The notes: generated from the letters alone by a model not told the origin. A DNA stretch of 64,000 nucleotides from DASQZK01 sp963764345 (GCA_963764345.1 CAVXSF010000032.1:115290-179289); one strand, 5' to 3'. Shown: positions 19,143 to 29,492, counted from the first letter of the stretch. Made by a program: numbers and translations.

Positions 19143-19937
19143 TCATCCTTTCATAAATTTTTCAATCGTGCGCTGAAATTCTTCAAAGACAAATTCATTG
19201 GAAGCCACTATTTCTCCACCGAAGAGATAATCGGAACCTCCGTCGAAATCAGAGACCTTACCTCCCGCCTGCTTAAGGATCAGGATTCCGGCCGCTACAT
19301 CCCACGGGTTCAGACCGTATTCGTAAAAGCCTTCAAAGCGTCCGCAGGCCGTATAGGCGATGTCGGTTGCAGCTGAACCCAGTCTGCGTAAGCCGTCGGA
19401 GTTTTCCATGAAAAAGATGAGTGTTTCCATGAAGCGCTCCAGGTATTTGAAATTGGTATAGGGAAAGCCGGTGGCAATGAGAGAATCACTTAGGGTCGTA
19501 ACTTTGGAGACACTGATCTCCCTGCCATTCAGATAGGCCGGGCTGCCTTTCCAGGCATAAAAACACTCCTTCATCCCCAGCTCATAAATGACCCCGACTA
19601 CAATCTCATCGTTATCCATGAGAGCAATGCTGATGGCATAAGGCGGAAGACCGTGAATAAAATTCGTGGTTCCGTCAATCGGGTCGATAATCCATTTGAA
19701 GCGCTCGTTCTTATCAGAAGCCGTACCTTCTTCCGTAATAAATCCGGACCCGGGGAGTATGTCCAGCAAGCCCTTTACAAGCATCCTCTCCGAATTTTTA
19801 TCGACGCTGGTCACATAATTATGACGCCCCTTAACTTCAATACCCAGGTCACCATGTTTGGCTTTTTCGCCTTCAATAAATATTGCCGTGCTCTTAACAA
19901 GATCCTGCACTGCAAAACATATTTTGTTTAAATCCAT
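19143..19937 (-). CDS. Inositol monophosphatase family protein (SuhB-like)
   Basis: 264 residues. Carries the family metal-binding motifs: EEG (in GFITEEGTAS), the DPIDGTTNF signature, and WDVAAG near the C-terminus. Members dephosphorylate inositol monophosphate or related sugar phosphates; bacterial SuhB may also act in rRNA maturation. The start at 19937 (MDLNKICFAV) is the only reasonable ATG. It is the first gene of a tight minus-strand group with the acyltransferase and glycosyltransferase, suggesting a role connected to envelope lipid or sugar supply, but that is inference. Confidence 0.93.
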   Translation of the reverse strand: MDLNKICFAVQDLVKSTAIFIEGEKAKHGDLGIEVKGRHNYVTSVDKNSERMLVKGLLDILPGSGFITEEGTASDKNERFKWIIDPIDGTTNFIHGLPPYAISIALMDNDEIVVGVIYELGMKECFYAWKGSPAYLNGREISVSKVTTLSDSLIATGFPYTNFKYLERFMETLIFFMENSDGLRRLGSAATDIAYTACGRFEGFYEYGLNPWDVAAGILILKQAGGKVSDFDGGSDYLFGGEIVASNEFVFEEFQRTIEKFMKG

Positions 19938-20171
19938 ATCTGCTGATAAATAATTTGCATATAAAATCTTCCGTATACCAAACGACTTCCCTACGGTTGT
20001 CAGGCACCAGCCAAAGGTTTCCGGGAGTAATACCCGGGGACTCCTCCCCTCGTCATAAAAAAAGGACTGGTATATCTCATTGCCGGAGCGGGAAATCAGT
20101 GATCATGCCCACCGTCCGGAATAAAAAAACGGCTCCCGGGATCAGAATGTTCTGTTTCCAAACCGGCTCCA

Positions 20172-22238
20172 TCAGGAAGGCCAGTTCTTCATGCTTAATT
20201 GCTTGTAATACTTATATAATTCTATCTGTGATCGGACAGGCTTATCCCCGTCGGTTTTGTAATGATTGCTTTGTTTATCGTCAATTACCCTTGCCTTGAC
20301 ATTATCCTTAAGCTGAATATCGATGATTTGCCTGAGTTCCTGCTGGAGGTCCTTGTCGAACACCGGGGCACTGACTTCGATACGATTATCGATATTCCGG
20401 GTCATCCAGTCGGCCGAAGAGATATAATACAATTCATCTCCTCCATTGGCAAAGACAAAAATCCTCGAATGTTCCAGGTATTTGTCGACGATACTGATCG
20501 CCTCGATATTTTCGCTTTGCCCGGGCACACCGGGGATAAGGGAGCAGATGCCCCTGACGATCAGTTTGATCTTAACGCCGGCATTATTCGCCTGGTAAAG
20601 CTTGGTGATCATATTTCTGTCAACCAGGTTGTTGATCTTCAAAATGATATAAGCCTCCTTTCCTTCATGCGCATTCCTGATTTCGTTGTCGATGAGCAGG
20701 TAGAGCTTACCTCTCTGAAAATTCGGGGAGACGATAAGGTGCTGGTACTTATAGTTTTTGTAGGTATTTTCGAAAAAGTCAAAAATACGCCATATTTCGG
20801 TAGTGATCCTTTTATCTTTCGTCAGAAGGAAAAGATCGGAATAGACCTGTGGCAGTTCCTTCGTGGAAATTCCCGGTACCAACGGCGGCATAATCAACGG
20901 GCCTTCCGTTTTCCATCCTTCGTATCAGGGTTAGTTTGCTGTGCACTTTAAGGCTTTTAATACCAAAAGTCACGTTGGCGCCTACTTCCTCAAGCCTCTT
21001 GGACCAGTAAATATTGGACTTCTCATCAAAACGGGCCTGCAGTTCAATATTCACGTTGACCTGTTTGCCGTTCAGTGCGGCATTGATCAGGGCGTTTATC
21101 ACTGCAGAATCGTGAGCCACACGGTAAAGCGTTGTACTGATGGAGACAACCCGCGGATCCATGGAGGCCAGCCTCAGCCAGTTGATGTAATGATTAAAGG
21201 TCTGGTATGGGAAATGAAGCAGAATATCTTTCTTTGACACAACATCAAACAGATTTTCATTATGTTTCAGGGCCGGATGACTCAGTGGGCGGAAGTTTTT
21301 CATACTGCAGATGGTCCTTCCCCAGGTTGGGAAATTTCATGAAATCCTTGAAATTATGGTACCTTCCCCCGGGTATAAGGTTGTCGTCTTCATCGAGTTC
21401 CAGTCTCCGGATCAGGTAATTCAGCAGATCCTTGGGAATGGATTCATCGTATACAAACCTCACAGGCTGACCTTTTTTACGGTCGGTTACCGATTCATCA
21501 ATCTTTTCCAGAAAACTTTTCGAGAGGTCGTTATCGATATCGAGTTCTGCATCCCGGGTAAGCTTGATGGTATAAGCCTCAAAATGGTCGAAATGAAATT
21601 GTTCGAAGAGAATACTGAGCCCGAAACGGATCACATCATCGAGAAGGATGACATATTTGCGGCTCCGGATGGGGAACAGCAGGAACCTGCCCAGCCTTTC
21701 TTCAGGAATTTCGATGATGGCATATTCCATTTCCACATTCGGAGTCCTTGCTGGTCATTTTCACGGCAAGGTAAATCGATTTATCCTTCAGATCGGGGAA
21801 ATCCCTGACATTGTGAAGCATGATGGGTGTCAGAACAGGCAAAACTTTCTCAACGAAATAGTTCTTAACAAATTCAGCTTTCTGGCGGTTGAGTTGTTTT
21901 TCATTGATGATATTGATCTTCTCTTTCTCAAGTTCTATTTTTACCTCTTCGTAAATTTTTTCGAATTTCCGCTGAAGAAGGATCACAAACTGCTGTATCT
22001 GGTTGAGAACTTCTTTCGGCCGGTCTTTATTAGGCCGGCCGGTTTTCTCCTCCACATCGATCATCCTTTTGATAGTAGCTACCCTGACTTTGAAAAATTC
22101 ATCCAGATTATTAGAAAAAATTCCGAGAAATCGAAGTCTTTCGACGAGAGGAACGTTGGTGTCGGCGGCTTCCTGCAGTACCCGTTCATTAAAGGACAAC
22201 CAGCTGATTTCGCGGTTTATGATCTTTCTGTGCTTCAT
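20172..22238 (-). CDS. ppk1: Polyphosphate kinase, three frameshifts
   Basis: Four consecutive frames assemble into one 690-residue PPK1. N-terminal part: REISWLSFNERVLQEA and SNNLDEFFKVRVA. Second: VEYA-type strand with KLTRDAELDIDND. Third: LASMDPRVVSISTTLYR, the catalytic-His region LKVHSKLTLI and VGTGNFHEG. Fourth: VRGICSLIPGVPG and the second-His region YLEHSRIFVFANGGDE. Joins lie near 21740, 21300 and 20885. PPK1 makes polyphosphate reversibly from ATP and autophosphorylates on His; it is peripheral to the inner membrane. Every conserved block is present and in order, so the breaks look like indel errors rather than decay. Start MKHRKIINREISW at 22238; 20 bases downstream of the sixA-like gene, likely one operon. 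Confidence 0.92.
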
Positions 22239-22258
22239 ATGGGACAAAGATAACAATT

Positions 22259-22751
22259 CTAGGCTTTTTTAGGATAATCGAAATACTGGTAAGATACATG
22301 TTGTTTGTTTATCGTCGGTCCATTTTTCGGTTTCAAAGTCGATGATGACGAGACCGGTGGTGGGAAGATGATCCAGGTTCAGGGTGGTCAGCATGTCGGT
22401 AAGGTGTGACATGCCGGGATTATGGCCAAAGATCATGACAGAATTTATACTGTCAGGAATCCCGTAAATCACTTCAAGTAGATCTTCACTGCTTGCATCA
22501 TAGATATCCTCATCCAGTTCAAAGTTCGTCCCGGGTACCTGCAATATTCTCTTAAATATGGTGGCGGTATGCAGGGCCCTGGTAGCCGGACTGCTGATGA
22601 TTCGTTCCGGCTTTCTACCCATATCCCTGAGACGTCCGGCCATTTCGTCAGCATCGAGGATACCTTTTTCCTTCAGGGGACGGTCAATATCTTTTATATT
22701 GTCATAATCCCAGGAAGACTTCCCATGACGGACGATATATAATGTTTTCAT
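22259..22751 (-). CDS. sixA: SixA-type histidine phosphatase
   Basis: About 160 residues. Histidine-phosphatase fold with LYIVRHGKSSWD (catalytic RHG) at the N-terminus, SPATRALHTA, and FGHNPGMSHL containing the second catalytic His. SixA-type enzymes remove phosphate from phosphohistidine, for example on HPt domains or PTS proteins. The frame as read stops at 22269 after CILPVFRLS; shifting by one base near 22318 gives INKQHVSYQYFDYPKKA ending at 22259, which is closer to the family's FDYPKK ending. A frameshift close to the 3' end is therefore likely. It lies just upstream of ppk1 on the same strand, a pairing that fits phosphate/phosphohistidine metabolism. Confidence 0.85.
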
Positions 22752-23014
22752 AGCGGTAGTAATTACTTTTCAATTCATATTCGAAGGGATCGTGGCCAAT
22801 CCGGTTAACGTCATATCCCAATTGTAAGAAACACACTTATCCACCGCAAGTTCAGTTAGGGTATTTTCCGCAAAATACAAAAATTCCTTCAATCCGGGAT
22901 GAATAGGTGGTTTCGGCCTTTGGTACCCCTGATGCTAAAAAATGGGACCCGGTGTAAACACACAAACACCGGATCCCAAAAAATAAACAGCAAAAGACTG
23001 GACAAAAATTATCT

Positions 23015-24343
23015 TTAAAGAAGGTTACTGGCCAGATCAGCCAGGTAGCTTCTTTCACCTTTCACAAGGTTCACATGGGCAAAAATATCCTGACCTCTCA
23101 TTCTGTCGGCAAGATAAGAAAGCCCGTTTGATTTGGTATCGAGGTAGGGTGAGTCAATTTGTTGAATATCACCCGTAAAGATCATTTTAGTGCCTTCCCC
23201 TGCCCTGGTGATGATGGTTTTCACCTCATGCGGAGTCAGGTTCTGGGCTTCATCCACGATAAAAAACACCCGGGAAAGGCTGCGTCCCCGGATATAGGCC
23301 AGTGGAGTGATAACCAGTTTCTCCGTATTGAGAAGCTCTTCGATCTTTAGAAATTCTTTACTCGTAGGCGCGAATTTTTGCTTTATCACAGAGAGGTTAT
23401 CAAAAAGTGGCTGCATATAGGGTCCCATTTTTTCATGTACATCACCCGGGAGAAATCCCATATCCCTGTTGGCAAGGGGGACGATTGGCCTGGCCAGGAA
23501 GATCTGCGTATACATCTTACGCTGGTGAAGGGCTGAAGCCAGGGCCAGCAGGGTTTTGCCTGTGCCCGCTTTCCCGGTCAGGGCAACCAGCTGCACCTCA
23601 GGCCGGAGCAGGGCATCGAAGGCGAAGGTCTGTTCAGCATTGCGGGGTTCGATGCCGTAAGTTTTCAGCTTTTCGACACGATTGATCACTTTGTTGAACG
23701 GATCGTAATGTCCCAGCGCACTGGCGTTGTTATTCTTGAAAATAAAATACTGATGCGCCAGGGGTTCCTCAGTGATCTTGAATTCTGCTGCCGGAACTCC
23801 TTCGAATTGTTTATACAGTCTGGAAATCGTTTCCGTCTCGGAACTTTCAATCACATGGATGTCGCGGTATATATCATCAATGTTCTTGACCTTATCGTTT
23901 TCATAATCCTGAGACATGATACCCAGCGACTTGGCCTTCATCCGCAGATTAATATCCTTGGTAACCAAAACAACCGGTCTTTCGTTGAATTTGGAATTGA
24001 CAAATTCAGCTATGGCCAGTATCCGGTGATCGGGCGTATTCTCCGGGAATGAGTTAGCCAGTTTCTCGGAAAAAGGCTTCCCTGTTTCAATGGACAGTTT
24101 GCCCATCCCCTTCCCAAGAGGTAATCCTCCGTTAAACAACTGATCACCTGATATCTTATCCAGCTCCCTTGTAAATTCCCTGGCCTGAAAATTAATGATA
24201 TCACTCCCCCTCTTAAACTTGTCAAGTTCTTCAAGTACGGTAATGGGGATGATGATGTCATTTTCCTGGAAGTTATAGATACATTTGTAATCATGAAGGA
24301 GTACGTTGGTGTCCAGTACAAAGATCTTCTTTGCTTTCTTCAT
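23015..24343 (-). CDS. PIN-PhoH family ATPase (YlaK-like)
   Basis: 442 residues, two domains. Residues about 1-145 are a PIN-type nuclease domain beginning KIFVLDTNVLLHDY with further acidic residues (EELDKFKRG, TPDHRILAIA, LVTKDINLR). Residues about 225-440 are a PhoH-like P-loop ATPase with Walker A GKAGTGKT (about 257-264), ARPIVPLANRDMGFLPG, Walker B-like FFIVDEAQNLTPHEVKT and the FTGDIQQID sensor. Such fusions are thought to be RNA helicase-nucleases in RNA processing or decay. Start at 24343 (MKKAKKIFVLDTN) is preferred to an upstream in-frame ATG at 24397. Monocistronic: about 260-base spacers lie on either side. Confidence 0.93.
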   Translation of the reverse strand: MKKAKKIFVLDTNVLLHDYKCIYNFQENDIIIPITVLEELDKFKRGSDIINFQAREFTRELDKISGDQLFNGGLPLGKGMGKLSIETGKPFSEKLANSFPENTPDHRILAIAEFVNSKFNERPVVLVTKDINLRMKAKSLGIMSQDYENDKVKNIDDIYRDIHVIESSETETISRLYKQFEGVPAAEFKITEEPLAHQYFIFKNNNASALGHYDPFNKVINRVEKLKTYGIEPRNAEQTFAFDALLRPEVQLVALTGKAGTGKTLLALASALHQRKMYTQIFLARPIVPLANRDMGFLPGDVHEKMGPYMQPLFDNLSVIKQKFAPTSKEFLKIEELLNTEKLVITPLAYIRGRSLSRVFFIVDEAQNLTPHEVKTIITRAGEGTKMIFTGDIQQIDSPYLDTKSNGLSYLADRMRGQDIFAHVNLVKGERSYLADLASNLL

Positions 24344-24604
24344 GCAGTCTTTTCTGATTTTACTAAATTTGCTTCCTGTAAATATAGTAAAATTCAAATC
24401 CCTCAGCCGGTTGATAACCTGTTGATAACTGAATTTTCAACTAATTATTGACGAAAATCAATCCTTCTTTTCAAACCCGGCAGGACAGATTTCTCCTGAA
24501 AGGCTGAAATCAGGATTCCGGTGAATCGTGCCAATTTCCGGTAACCGGACCGGGAACAGGCCATGACAGGGATGACCCGGGAAAAACCATAAAATCAGAA
24601 CATT

Positions 24605-25126
24605 GTGAATTTACTCGAAACCATTTTTAAACGCAGAAGCATTCGGAAATATACCGACCGCCCGGTGATGAGAGAACAGATCGAATCGGTCATCCGGGCT
24701 GCTATGTACGCCCCTTCAGCCGTAAACTGTCAACCCTGGCATTTCATTGTCATAGACGACAGGGACATCATGGCCCGGATCATGGAGGTACATCCCTACT
24801 CGAAAATGCTCATGACGGCCGGTCATGCTATCCTGGTCTGTGGTGACGAAAAGTTGCAGTATGACAGTGGTTACTGGATCGCCGATTGCGGTGCAGCGAC
24901 TGAAAACCTTCTTCTTGCCGCCACATCCCTGGGTCTTGGATCATGCTGGATCGGTGTTTATCCGCGTGAGCACCGGATGAATGCTCTCAGGGAAATATTC
25001 GCCCTACCCTCCCATATTCAGCCATTTGCCCTGGTGTCTGTCGGGTATCCTGCCGAAGAGAAGAGTACGCCTGAACGATTCGACCGGAGTAAAATTTTTC
25101 TCAACCGTTGGGCTAATCCGTACTGA
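24605..25126 (+). CDS. Nitroreductase family flavoprotein
   Basis: 173 residues, a short single-domain nitroreductase. N-terminal RRSIRKYTDRPV is the FMN-phosphate binding segment; AAMYAPSAVNCQPWHFIV and GLGSCWIGVYP complete the flavin site. These enzymes are FMN-dependent NAD(P)H oxidoreductases on nitro compounds, quinones or other electrophiles. The start is a GTG at 24605 (GTG AAT TTA), matching the usual MNLLETI opening. Its stop lies one base before the folC ATG, so the two are translationally close and co-transcribed. Physiological substrate not inferable. Confidence 0.92.
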   Translation: MNLLETIFKRRSIRKYTDRPVMREQIESVIRAAMYAPSAVNCQPWHFIVIDDRDIMARIMEVHPYSKMLMTAGHAILVCGDEKLQYDSGYWIADCGAATENLLLAATSLGLGSCWIGVYPREHRMNALREIFALPSHIQPFALVSVGYPAEEKSTPERFDRSKIFLNRWANPY

Positions 25127-25127
25127 G

Positions 25128-26444
25128 ATGAATTACCTGGAAACCCTTGACTTTCTGTTTAACAGCCTGCCCATGTACCAACGCAGCGGGGCAGCGGCAT
25201 ATAAGGCAAATCTCGATAATACGATTGCCCTTGACGAATTTTTCGGTCATCCCCACCGCCAGTTTAAGAGTGTACACATTGCCGGCACCAACGGTAAAGG
25301 ATCATTGTCTCATATGCTTGCTGCGGTTTTGCAACAGGCAGGCTTCAAAACGGGTTTATATACCTCCCCCCATCTGAAAGACTTCAGGGAAAGGATAAGG
25401 ATAAACGGGCACATGATTTCGGAGACGGAGGTTGTTTCCTTCGTGGAGGAGAGCCATCCTGTCATTGAAAAAATCCAGCCGTCGTTTTTTGAAATGACGG
25501 TCATGATGGCTTTTTGGTATTTTGCCAGGGAGAAGGTTGATATAGCCGTAATCGAAACGGGTATGGGTGGCCGGCTCGACTCGACAAATATCATTGATCC
25601 GTTATTTTCCGTCATTACGAACATCGGACTGGATCACACGCAGTTTCTGGGTGATACCCTGGCGAAAATTGCAGCCGAGAAGGCCGGAATTATCAAGACG
25701 GGAAAGCCTGTGATCATCAGTGAAAGGCAGCCGGAGACCACACCGGTTTTTGAGCAAAAAGCCGCCGAAACCGGTTCACCCTTATTTTATGCCGACGAAT
25801 TTTATCACATCGATTATAGCACCATCACTAAGGAGCGCCAGCAGCAGTTTTATGTCTATTCCGGCGATAACCCGGTATACGACGGACTGACATCGGGTCT
25901 CACGGGTGCGTACCAGCGAAAAAATGTACCTGCCGTCCTGCTTGGTGTTGACCTTTTACGTTCCGCAGGGCTGCCGGTCCCTGCAGACGCAGTATACAGT
26001 GGCATCAGGCATGTCAGACAGATCACCGGTCTCAGGGGGCGGTGGGAAGAAACCGGCTACAATCCACTTGTCGTATGTGACACTGCACATAATGAATCCG
26101 GCATACGCGAGGTTGTAAACCAGATTTCCGGCATTGCTTTCCGCAAACTCCATATCGTTTGGGGTATGGTGTCGGACAAAGATGTAATGGGCATTCTCAG
26201 GCTTCTGCCCCGAAATGCCGAATACTATTTCACCCGGGCAGACATTCCAAGAGCGCTGGATGAACAAAAGCTGCATGAAATTGCCACCGAAGCCGGCCTC
26301 AGCGGAACGACCTATCCAACGGTCACCGGGGCGGTAAAAGCAGCTAAAGAAGCTGCCGGAAAAGAAGATATGATATTTATCGGAGGCAGTACGTTTGTGG
26401 TGGCAGAGGCTTTGGAAGACCATGAAAATGCCGCCGCCATTTGA
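25128..26444 (+). CDS. folC: Bifunctional folylpolyglutamate/dihydrofolate synthase
   Basis: 438 residues. A Mur-ligase-like enzyme that adds glutamate to dihydropteroate and/or to tetrahydrofolate. ATP loop AGTNGKGSLSHML, the YTSPHLKDFRERI substrate region, IAVIETGMGGRLDSTN, ITNIGLDHTQFLGDTL, GLRGRWEE and VCDTAHNESGIREV in the C-terminal domain are all in order. Start at 25128 (MNYLETLDFLFN) directly after the nitroreductase stop; a longer in-frame extension would overlap that gene and lacks family similarity. Intact. Confidence 0.95.
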   Translation: MNYLETLDFLFNSLPMYQRSGAAAYKANLDNTIALDEFFGHPHRQFKSVHIAGTNGKGSLSHMLAAVLQQAGFKTGLYTSPHLKDFRERIRINGHMISETEVVSFVEESHPVIEKIQPSFFEMTVMMAFWYFAREKVDIAVIETGMGGRLDSTNIIDPLFSVITNIGLDHTQFLGDTLAKIAAEKAGIIKTGKPVIISERQPETTPVFEQKAAETGSPLFYADEFYHIDYSTITKERQQQFYVYSGDNPVYDGLTSGLTGAYQRKNVPAVLLGVDLLRSAGLPVPADAVYSGIRHVRQITGLRGRWEETGYNPLVVCDTAHNESGIREVVNQISGIAFRKLHIVWGMVSDKDVMGILRLLPRNAEYYFTRADIPRALDEQKLHEIATEAGLSGTTYPTVTGAVKAAKEAAGKEDMIFIGGSTFVVAEALEDHENAAAI

Positions 26445-26529
26445 CAGATCGCCTTATTTACATCCGGCCGGCGTTCCCGTCCCCAGAAAATTCACGAAGA
26501 AACTACTGACAATCCGAGACATTGAATTC

Positions 26530-27891
26530 TCAGATCTTGATGACGAAACGGCTCCCCTGCCCCGGTTCTGAGAACACTTCGATGCTGCCATGGTGTTTCC
26601 TGATCACCTGACGGGAAAAACTCAGACCGATGCCACTCCCCTTCTCTTTCGTCGTGAAAAAGGGGATAAAGATTTTGTCGGTGATACTTCCCGGGATTCC
26701 CGGCCCGGTATCGGAGACTTCCATCACAACCCGGTCATTCTCATCCATCCAGGCCGAGCAGGCTATCTCTTTTGGGGATATTTCGGTACCATCAAAACTC
26801 TCGACAGCATTTTTAACAAGGTTGATAAGGACCTGGGATAAGAGGGATTCATCAGCAAACATGGTCAGGGAAATAGGTTCTGTTACGAAACTGAAGTCGA
26901 TACTCAGGTCTGATAACGATTTTGCGAAAAGCCCTGCTGTCCGTGAAAACAACTCCTGCACCTTAAAATGTTTAGGCGTAATCTGCGGGGGCAGGGCCGA
27001 TGACCTGAATTCACTTACAAACCTGAGGAGGCCTGCATTCCTTTCATTGATGATTTGCAATCCTTCAATGGTTTTCCGGCATAAATCTTCCCCGTCAGCT
27101 TCAAAACCACCTTTACTGTTGTACTGAAGGCTGAGCTGATCCAGTAAAAGAGTTGTGAGGGAAGTTACCGGCGAAAGTGTGTTGTTAACCTCATGGGTAA
27201 TCACCCTGATCAGGTTCTGCCAGCTATCCAGTTCTTTATCCTGTAGCTCGTTGCGGATATCCTGCATCAAAACAAGTTTGAGCTGCTCGTCGAAGAGCCG
27301 GAAATTTGCAGATCTGAGAAGCAGCTGCCTGTAGTCATCCTTTTGCCTGAATTTATATATTTTACGCTGTCCGGGCATAATCGATCTGATGGCAAAAAGC
27401 AATCCCGGATCAGCATCCCGGATACTTTCCATGTTATTCTCATTCCGGATAGCCAGCAGTTTTTTTGCCGGTTTATTAAGCACTTCAATGCGCCCGTCGG
27501 CTGCCAGTACCATTACGCCAGCCTCCAGGTTCCCGATAGAATAGTCAAGAAGATATTGCCACCGTTTTTCCCTGCTGCGGTATCCTGTAATAATTTCGGA
27601 CAGGTGACTGAAGTATTTATATAATTGCTTATCCCTGATCAGCGAACCCTGCTCCCTGAAGGTGATCTGAGGATCCTCATTTTCAATATAATTGATAAAC
27701 GTTGCAAGCTGTGAGTTTGTCCGGTTCAGGAAAATGATAAGGGAAACAACCTGTATGATGAAGACGGCAAATAAAAAAATGCTGGTAAAGATAAATTCCG
27801 GCCGGAAGAAAAAATATCCGAGCAGCAAGGCATTTACAGCCAGGACAACGACTCTGGACAGGAGCAGGAGATAAAATTTTCTAAAGACCAT
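26530..27891 (-). CDS. Membrane sensor histidine kinase (NtrY/NtrB-like)
   Basis: 453 residues. Two closely spaced transmembrane helices (about 10-30 and 34-55) leave almost no periplasmic domain, so the signal is probably membrane- or cytoplasm-derived. A PAS-like region follows (about 115-215: GNLEAGVMVLAADGRIEVLN). The phosphoacceptor is His233 in RVITHEVNNTLSPV, the NtrB-type HExxN pattern. The ATPase part has LINLVKNAVESF (N box), DTGPGIP (G1) and GSGIGLSFS (G2). The start codon lies 11 bases inside the end of the upstream regulator gene, indicating translational coupling with that sigma-54 activator, its probable partner. Confidence 0.93.
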   Translation of the reverse strand: MVFRKFYLLLLSRVVVLAVNALLLGYFFFRPEFIFTSIFLFAVFIIQVVSLIIFLNRTNSQLATFINYIENEDPQITFREQGSLIRDKQLYKYFSHLSEIITGYRSREKRWQYLLDYSIGNLEAGVMVLAADGRIEVLNKPAKKLLAIRNENNMESIRDADPGLLFAIRSIMPGQRKIYKFRQKDDYRQLLLRSANFRLFDEQLKLVLMQDIRNELQDKELDSWQNLIRVITHEVNNTLSPVTSLTTLLLDQLSLQYNSKGGFEADGEDLCRKTIEGLQIINERNAGLLRFVSEFRSSALPPQITPKHFKVQELFSRTAGLFAKSLSDLSIDFSFVTEPISLTMFADESLLSQVLINLVKNAVESFDGTEISPKEIACSAWMDENDRVVMEVSDTGPGIPGSITDKIFIPFFTTKEKGSGIGLSFSRQVIRKHHGSIEVFSEPGQGSRFVIKI

Positions 27892-29263
27892 ATTTTTGCA
27901 TTTTCCGGTAAAGAGTAGGCCTTGAAATCCCGAGTTCGTCGGCTGTATCGGAAAGGTTTCCGCGGTTGCGTCTTACTGCTTCGGCAATCGCATTCCTTTC
28001 GAGTTCTTCGAGTGTCAGGGGTTGAAGCGGGGATATTACCGGTTTGTTGGTAAAAGTAAAGTTAAAATCCCCGGGGCTGAGGGTCTTCCCATCGCACAGG
28101 ATAACTGCCTTTTCCACGGCATGCCGGAGTTCCCTGATATTTCCCGGCCAGTGATAGGATTCGAGTTTTTTCAATGTCTCGCCTGTAAGCGCATGCATTT
28201 CCTTATGATATTTTGCGGCATATTCATTCACAAAATACGACGAGAGGCCGGCAATATCTTCGGGTCTCTCGCGTAATGGCGGCAGCTCGATGGTTATGGT
28301 ATTCAACCGGTAAAACAGGTCTTCCCGGAAATCTCCATTGGCGATCATATCCGTCAGGGGCTGGTTTGTTGCTGAGATAAGCCGGATATCAATTTTTACA
28401 GGTTTTGCAGAACCCAGCGGGGTGACCTCTCTTCGCTGCAATGCCGAGAGCAGTTTGGCCTGTGCCGTGAGGTTTAGGTTCCCGATTTCATCCAGGAAAA
28501 GGGTTCCTCCGTCAGCCGCAACAAACTTGCCGGGTTTATCCTCTCCGGCATCGGTGAAGGCTCCCCTGACATGTCCAAACAGTTCACTTTCCATCAGGGA
28601 TTCGGGAAGGGCTCCCAGGTCTACATTAAGAAAGCCGTTGTCTTTCCTTCCCGATAAGCTGTGAATTTCCCTTGCAATGACTTCCTTTCCTGTTCCGTTC
28701 TCACCAAGGATCAGAATATTGGCTTCAGTAGGAGCCACCTTACAGATGGCATTCCACAATTGTTTCATTTTCTCCGAGCTGCTCCTTACCACATTAAAAT
28801 CCTGTCCGGCCTGATGGGTATCCTCTTCCTGACTTTCCAGTTCACCCTGTTGATCCTCATTTATTTTTTGTTTTGATATCCTGAGTTTAAGAGCGGATTT
28901 CATCATCTCCACGAGCTGGTCATTATCCCATGGCTTAAGAACAAAATCGGCTGCCCCGCTTTTCATGGCTTTAACCGCCAGCCCGACATCTCCAAAAGCT
29001 GTGATCATAACCACAACTGCAGCAGGATCGAGCTTCACGATCTCCTGCAGCCAGAACAAACCCTCGTTCCCTGAATTGATGCCTGCCCTGAAATTCATGT
29101 CCAGCAGATATACATCAAATTTTTCAAGGCCGAGTTTGGAGGCCAGCACATTCGGATTGGTCATGGTTTCCACCCTGCTGAAATGCAGGCCCAGCAGAAA
29201 TTTCAGAGATTCCAGAATCTGCCTGTTGTCATCGATAATAAGTATGGAGCCTGTTTTCGGCAT
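27881..29263 (-). CDS. NtrC-family sigma-54-dependent response regulator
   Basis: 460 residues: receiver domain (1-125, acidic pair IDD and phosphoacceptor Asp55 in VYLLDMNF), AAA+ domain (about 155-395), and a Fis-type helix-turn-helix at the end (NLSDTADELGISRPTLYRKM). The AAA+ part shows Walker A GENGTGKE, the loop GAFTDA where classical activators have GAFTGA, Walker B LFLDEIGNL and the arginine-finger region FREDLFYRLN. The presence of these elements implies sigma-54 activation. It faces away from the permease gene across a 526-base spacer that contains a candidate sigma-54 promoter. In Bacteroidota such pairs often control FtsX/MacB-type permease genes; that is recollection plus context, not proof. 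Confidence 0.93.
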   Translation of the reverse strand: MPKTGSILIIDDNRQILESLKFLLGLHFSRVETMTNPNVLASKLGLEKFDVYLLDMNFRAGINSGNEGLFWLQEIVKLDPAAVVVMITAFGDVGLAVKAMKSGAADFVLKPWDNDQLVEMMKSALKLRISKQKINEDQQGELESQEEDTHQAGQDFNVVRSSSEKMKQLWNAICKVAPTEANILILGENGTGKEVIAREIHSLSGRKDNGFLNVDLGALPESLMESELFGHVRGAFTDAGEDKPGKFVAADGGTLFLDEIGNLNLTAQAKLLSALQRREVTPLGSAKPVKIDIRLISATNQPLTDMIANGDFREDLFYRLNTITIELPPLRERPEDIAGLSSYFVNEYAAKYHKEMHALTGETLKKLESYHWPGNIRELRHAVEKAVILCDGKTLSPGDFNFTFTNKPVISPLQPLTLEELERNAIAEAVRRNRGNLSDTADELGISRPTLYRKMQKYGL

Positions 29264-29380
29264 ATCAGTAGTTTAAGAAAGAATTGAACTGTCCACCCAA
29301 TGTAATGAAATGTTACATACCCATCCTCATTTTACAAAAAATATTTCTGTATCAAGCTCATATAAAGATATTTAATGGAA

Positions 29381-29396
29381 TTGGCACATGTATTGG
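29381..29396 (+). promoter_or_regulatory. Candidate sigma-54 (-24/-12) promoter facing the FtsX permease
   Basis: TTGGCAC, five bases, then TTGG: the -24 GG and the -12 dinucleotide are spaced 12 bases apart as required; the -12 element is GG where the consensus is GC. It reads toward the permease gene, about 395 bases ahead of its ATG, and next to a sigma-54 activator gene. Confidence 0.55.
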
Positions 29397-29492
29397 TTTT
29401 TCTCTCCCGGGTCTTTACAGTCAAAGTTAATGCAGAAGGCTGAAAAAAAATACGTGGCGACGAGTTTTTTATTGCAGGATTGTATTTTCAGG

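Noticed and set aside
20262..20951. A 229-codon plus-strand frame
   Set aside because: Antisense to conserved ppk1 sequence.
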